Positions 62,198 to 64,000 of a DNA stretch of 64,000 bases are shown piece by piece; position 1 is the first letter of the stretch; each line of letters begins with the position of its first letter. Below the pieces are notes generated by a model, which saw only the letters and a program-made list of their open reading frames with translations, ran no database searches and was not told the DNA's origin. The translations under genes were made by a program, and so were the position numbers. Source of the stretch: Spirosoma telluris (GTDB taxonomy: Bacteria > Bacteroidota > Bacteroidia > Cytophagales > Spirosomataceae); contig QLII01000001.1 in the NCBI GenBank assembly GCA_003259005.1, positions 1,054,001 to 1,118,000 on the forward strand, in the 5' to 3' direction.

Positions 62198-62869
62198 TCA
62201 GCCTACGAGTTCAGGATGGGTAGCCGGAACAACATGGCTTGTATACGATGACTGCCACAACCCATATTGATCCGTAAAGCTCACCCGACAATACCCTGCA
62301 CTGGCTGGAATATCGGTAAACAGCCAGGGACGGTTTGTTTGGGCCAGAATAAATAAACCGTAGTCATCCCCTAACACGGTGAAATCAGCTTTTGGCTGGC
62401 TTTTCGAAAAAAGCGAGACGGGATAATCACCAAGCAGTTGAGTAGCCAGGGCTATCACATCATCGGCCACCAGCCCGATTTCGCTGATACCCTGAAAATA
62501 GCCATTCGTGTACCCCGCATCCTTCCGCTCAATAAACTCGACCAGATTACCAGCAGGATCACGGAAATAACTCGCCCGCGCCTTCCAGTCGGGGAAGTGA
62601 GCGATTCGATGACCCGGAGCGCTGGTGTCTATATAGGGAACATCGTACCAAAGTTCATATTGCTCCAGCGAATAGAGGGGAACATTGATCGCAAAATGGT
62701 AAGGCGCTACCGGTTGATTCGTTTGCCGAAAGGTCAACTTGCTCCAGCCAAGCTGAAACGTCACCTGATCGGAGGTCTGCTGTAGGAGCGCCAGCCCAAG
62801 TTGATGGGTGTAAAACCACTGTAGGGCCGACAGGTGGTTGGTTTCCAGTTCGAGATGGGTAATGATCAT
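62198..62869 (-). CDS. VOC-superfamily (glyoxalase/extradiol dioxygenase-like) protein
   Basis: Intact 223-residue protein with two vicinal-oxygen-chelate modules. The first has MIITHLELETNHLSALQWFY, YHFAINVPL and FRDPAGNLVEFIER; the second has GISEIGLVADDVIALATQL. His and Glu residues at the ends of modules could bind a metal. Substrate unknown. It converges with the DUF4142 gene. Confidence 0.85.
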   Translation of the reverse strand: MIITHLELETNHLSALQWFYTHQLGLALLQQTSDQVTFQLGWSKLTFRQTNQPVAPYHFAINVPLYSLEQYELWYDVPYIDTSAPGHRIAHFPDWKARASYFRDPAGNLVEFIERKDAGYTNGYFQGISEIGLVADDVIALATQLLGDYPVSLFSKSQPKADFTVLGDDYGLFILAQTNRPWLFTDIPASAGYCRVSFTDQYGLWQSSYTSHVVPATHPELVG

Positions 62870-63038
62870 GGTTTTAGAAGAAGATTGTGTCTATGGTGTA
62901 AAACTGGCCGATTTCAGCCAGCCCACCAGACAGTACCCCAATCAATTGCTAAACGAATGGGTTGAACCGGTAGTAAACAAGCCTCAACTGTACTTGGTAT
63001 TGATTCGTCGATTGCGCATTTTTAGCTACCCACAAAAT

Positions 63039-63251
63039 ATGGAAAAGTCGTTGCAATTATTAGATATCGTCGCTTTATTGAGCGAACTCCCTGATGAAAA
63101 GTTAAGTATCGGGCAGGTAGGTACGATTGTCGAAGAGCTAGCTGATAACGTATATGAGGTTGAGTTTGCCGATTCCAAAGGCCGTACGCTAACAACCTGT
63201 GCCGTTGAAGCAAAAGACTTATTAAAGTTGACACATGAGTTGGCGGTTTAA
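63039..63251 (+). CDS. DUF4926 domain-containing protein
   Basis: About 70 residues from MEKSLQLLDIVALL (63039). VGTIVEELADNVYEVEFADS is the central strand pair of DUF4926, and the end AVEAKDLLKLTHEL is typical. The frame is open back to 62838, but I see no family in that part. DUF4926 proteins are small SH3-like partners, often next to toxin or immunity-type genes; the role here is unknown. Confidence 0.72.
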   Translation: MEKSLQLLDIVALLSELPDEKLSIGQVGTIVEELADNVYEVEFADSKGRTLTTCAVEAKDLLKLTHELAV

Positions 63252-63286
63252 TCAATGAGCTTAATCACCGTAACCTTTTTAGGCAA

Positions 63287-64000
63287 TTATCGAATAGCTC
63301 CGAGATTTTTTTTCAAGGAGTCAATAAGAATCTGCCCTCGTGATTCCAGTGTAGAGTCTTTAGCTCTATCACGGTCATAATCTTCTAACAATTGATCTAT
63401 AAGTGTGCATGCTTCAGATATAGCATTTTGGCATTTAATTTCGTCCCAAATAGCATTTTTAATTAGATCGCAGTACTTAACAAATTGGTTTGCAGTCATT
63501 GCAGGCACAACTTTACCAGCGATTTGCAACCTCATGAGGCCCAAAAGATGAAATTTAAATGGCCTGTATTTAGCATCTATTTGCCTTTTGCGTAAAGCTG
63601 TTTCTATTTTAAATAAAGCGTAGGAACTAACATAATACGCTAATGGTGTATGCCCTTCAACGAATATTTTATCTTCAATATCTTTCATCAAAGTACCATA
63701 ATATCTACTAGCTTGATGAGCACGGCCTAAAAACATTGATGCAAATGAACGTATTTGTGATGGTATAGTAACAATACGGTTTTTCTCAAAAGAGACGGCT
63801 GAACTAAATTGCTGTGAACGTCTTTCGTAATAAAGTTTAAGATGCGAAGGAACCGAATTATAGTATTCTTCCAAATGTTTCTGAAAATCAGTTAATGCTG
63901 ATAGCTCTTCTGTCTTTACAACAGTTTGACGGTTTGTAGCTTTAATTACTTGGTTTTTCAAATCACTATCTGGCGCTACAATTAATTTTATTGATACATA
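63287..64000 (-). CDS. AIPR-family abortive infection protein, C-terminal part (runs off the window edge)
   Basis: The frame is open through the right edge, so the 5' end is outside the window. At least 237 residues are visible. IKATNRQTVVKTEELSALTD, then FQKHLEEYYNSV and LKLYYERRSQQFSS, match the core of the AIPR domain (phage-resistance, abortive infection). IPSQIRSFASMFLGRAHQAS and YYVSSYALFKIETALRKRQI continue it. Codon use is more AT-rich than in neighbouring genes, fitting acquired defence DNA. The start at 63961 in this frame is only an internal Met. Confidence 0.8.
   Translation of the reverse strand, partial: YVSIKLIVAPDSDLKNQVIKATNRQTVVKTEELSALTDFQKHLEEYYNSVPSHLKLYYERRSQQFSSAVSFEKNRIVTIPSQIRSFASMFLGRAHQASRYYGTLMKDIEDKIFVEGHTPLAYYVSSYALFKIETALRKRQIDAKYRPFKFHLLGLMRLQIAGKVVPAMTANQFVKYCDLIKNAIWDEIKCQNAISEACTLIDQLLEDYDRDRAKDSTLESRGQILIDSLKKNLGAIR

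Overview
The window reads as a piece of the chromosome of a Bacteroidota bacterium, most likely a Cytophagales member close to Spirosoma. The reasons are the protein types (CarboxypepD_reg/plug hybrids, DUF4142 and DUF4349 lipoproteins, Bacteroidota-style sirtuin, IS982), mid-range base composition, scarce Shine-Dalgarno sites and TAnnTTTG-like promoter words. The genus is inferred from general resemblance, not from a search. I saw no tRNA, rRNA or CRISPR array.

Layout. 0.1-6.3 kb (-): xanthine dehydrogenase operon (xdhA, xdhB, xdhC) and a xanthine/uracil-type permease. 6.4-17.8 kb (-): a complete reductive pyrimidine route, with PreT/PreA, beta-ureidopropionase, dihydropyrimidinase, an NCS1 transporter, a nucleoside hydrolase, a class III aminotransferase and MmsA; a GxxExxY gene is inserted in it and an Lrp/AsnC regulator is divergent at 17.9 kb. 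18.5-29.7 kb: DUF4349 lipoprotein, topA, a GH20 hexosaminidase, a sirtuin, a GTP cyclohydrolase II-like protein and a large plug/MG2-like surface protein. 29.7-36.3 kb: urate to glyoxylate (uricase divergent from allB, allC, allE, OHCU decarboxylase, HIU hydrolase and a second amidohydrolase). 36.3-47 kb: a trypsin-like lipoprotein, a run of tiny membrane ORFs, an SGNH hydrolase, an intact IS982 element, TPR and cupin proteins, a serine hydrolase and menD. 47-59.6 kb: a TonB-family protein, folC, trmB, gap, dapD, an XRE regulator, a decayed AraC/epimerase pair, a TPR protein and gyrA. 60-64 kb: a repeat-framed hypothetical gene, a RES/Xre toxin-antitoxin pair, DUF4142, VOC and DUF4926 proteins and the C-terminal part of an AIPR abortive-infection protein cut by the window edge.

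How the genes work together. The first 18 kb and the 29.7-36.3 kb cluster together take uridine, uracil, hypoxanthine, xanthine and urate to acetyl-CoA, glyoxylate, CO2 and ammonia. The left-hand genes all read leftward toward XdhC, away from the divergent Lrp gene.

Two window-wide properties matter to any reader. First, more than 50 single-base frameshifts interrupt otherwise full-length genes, including essential ones (gyrA, topA, gap, dapD, menD, folC). Nearly all are one missing base, mostly in a G or C run, so I treat them as sequence errors and give each gene its full span. Second, many gaps between co-directional genes hold a long imperfect palindrome whose arms are built from one short repeated word, with a different word at most sites. 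Some arms run into coding sequence and supply protein ends.
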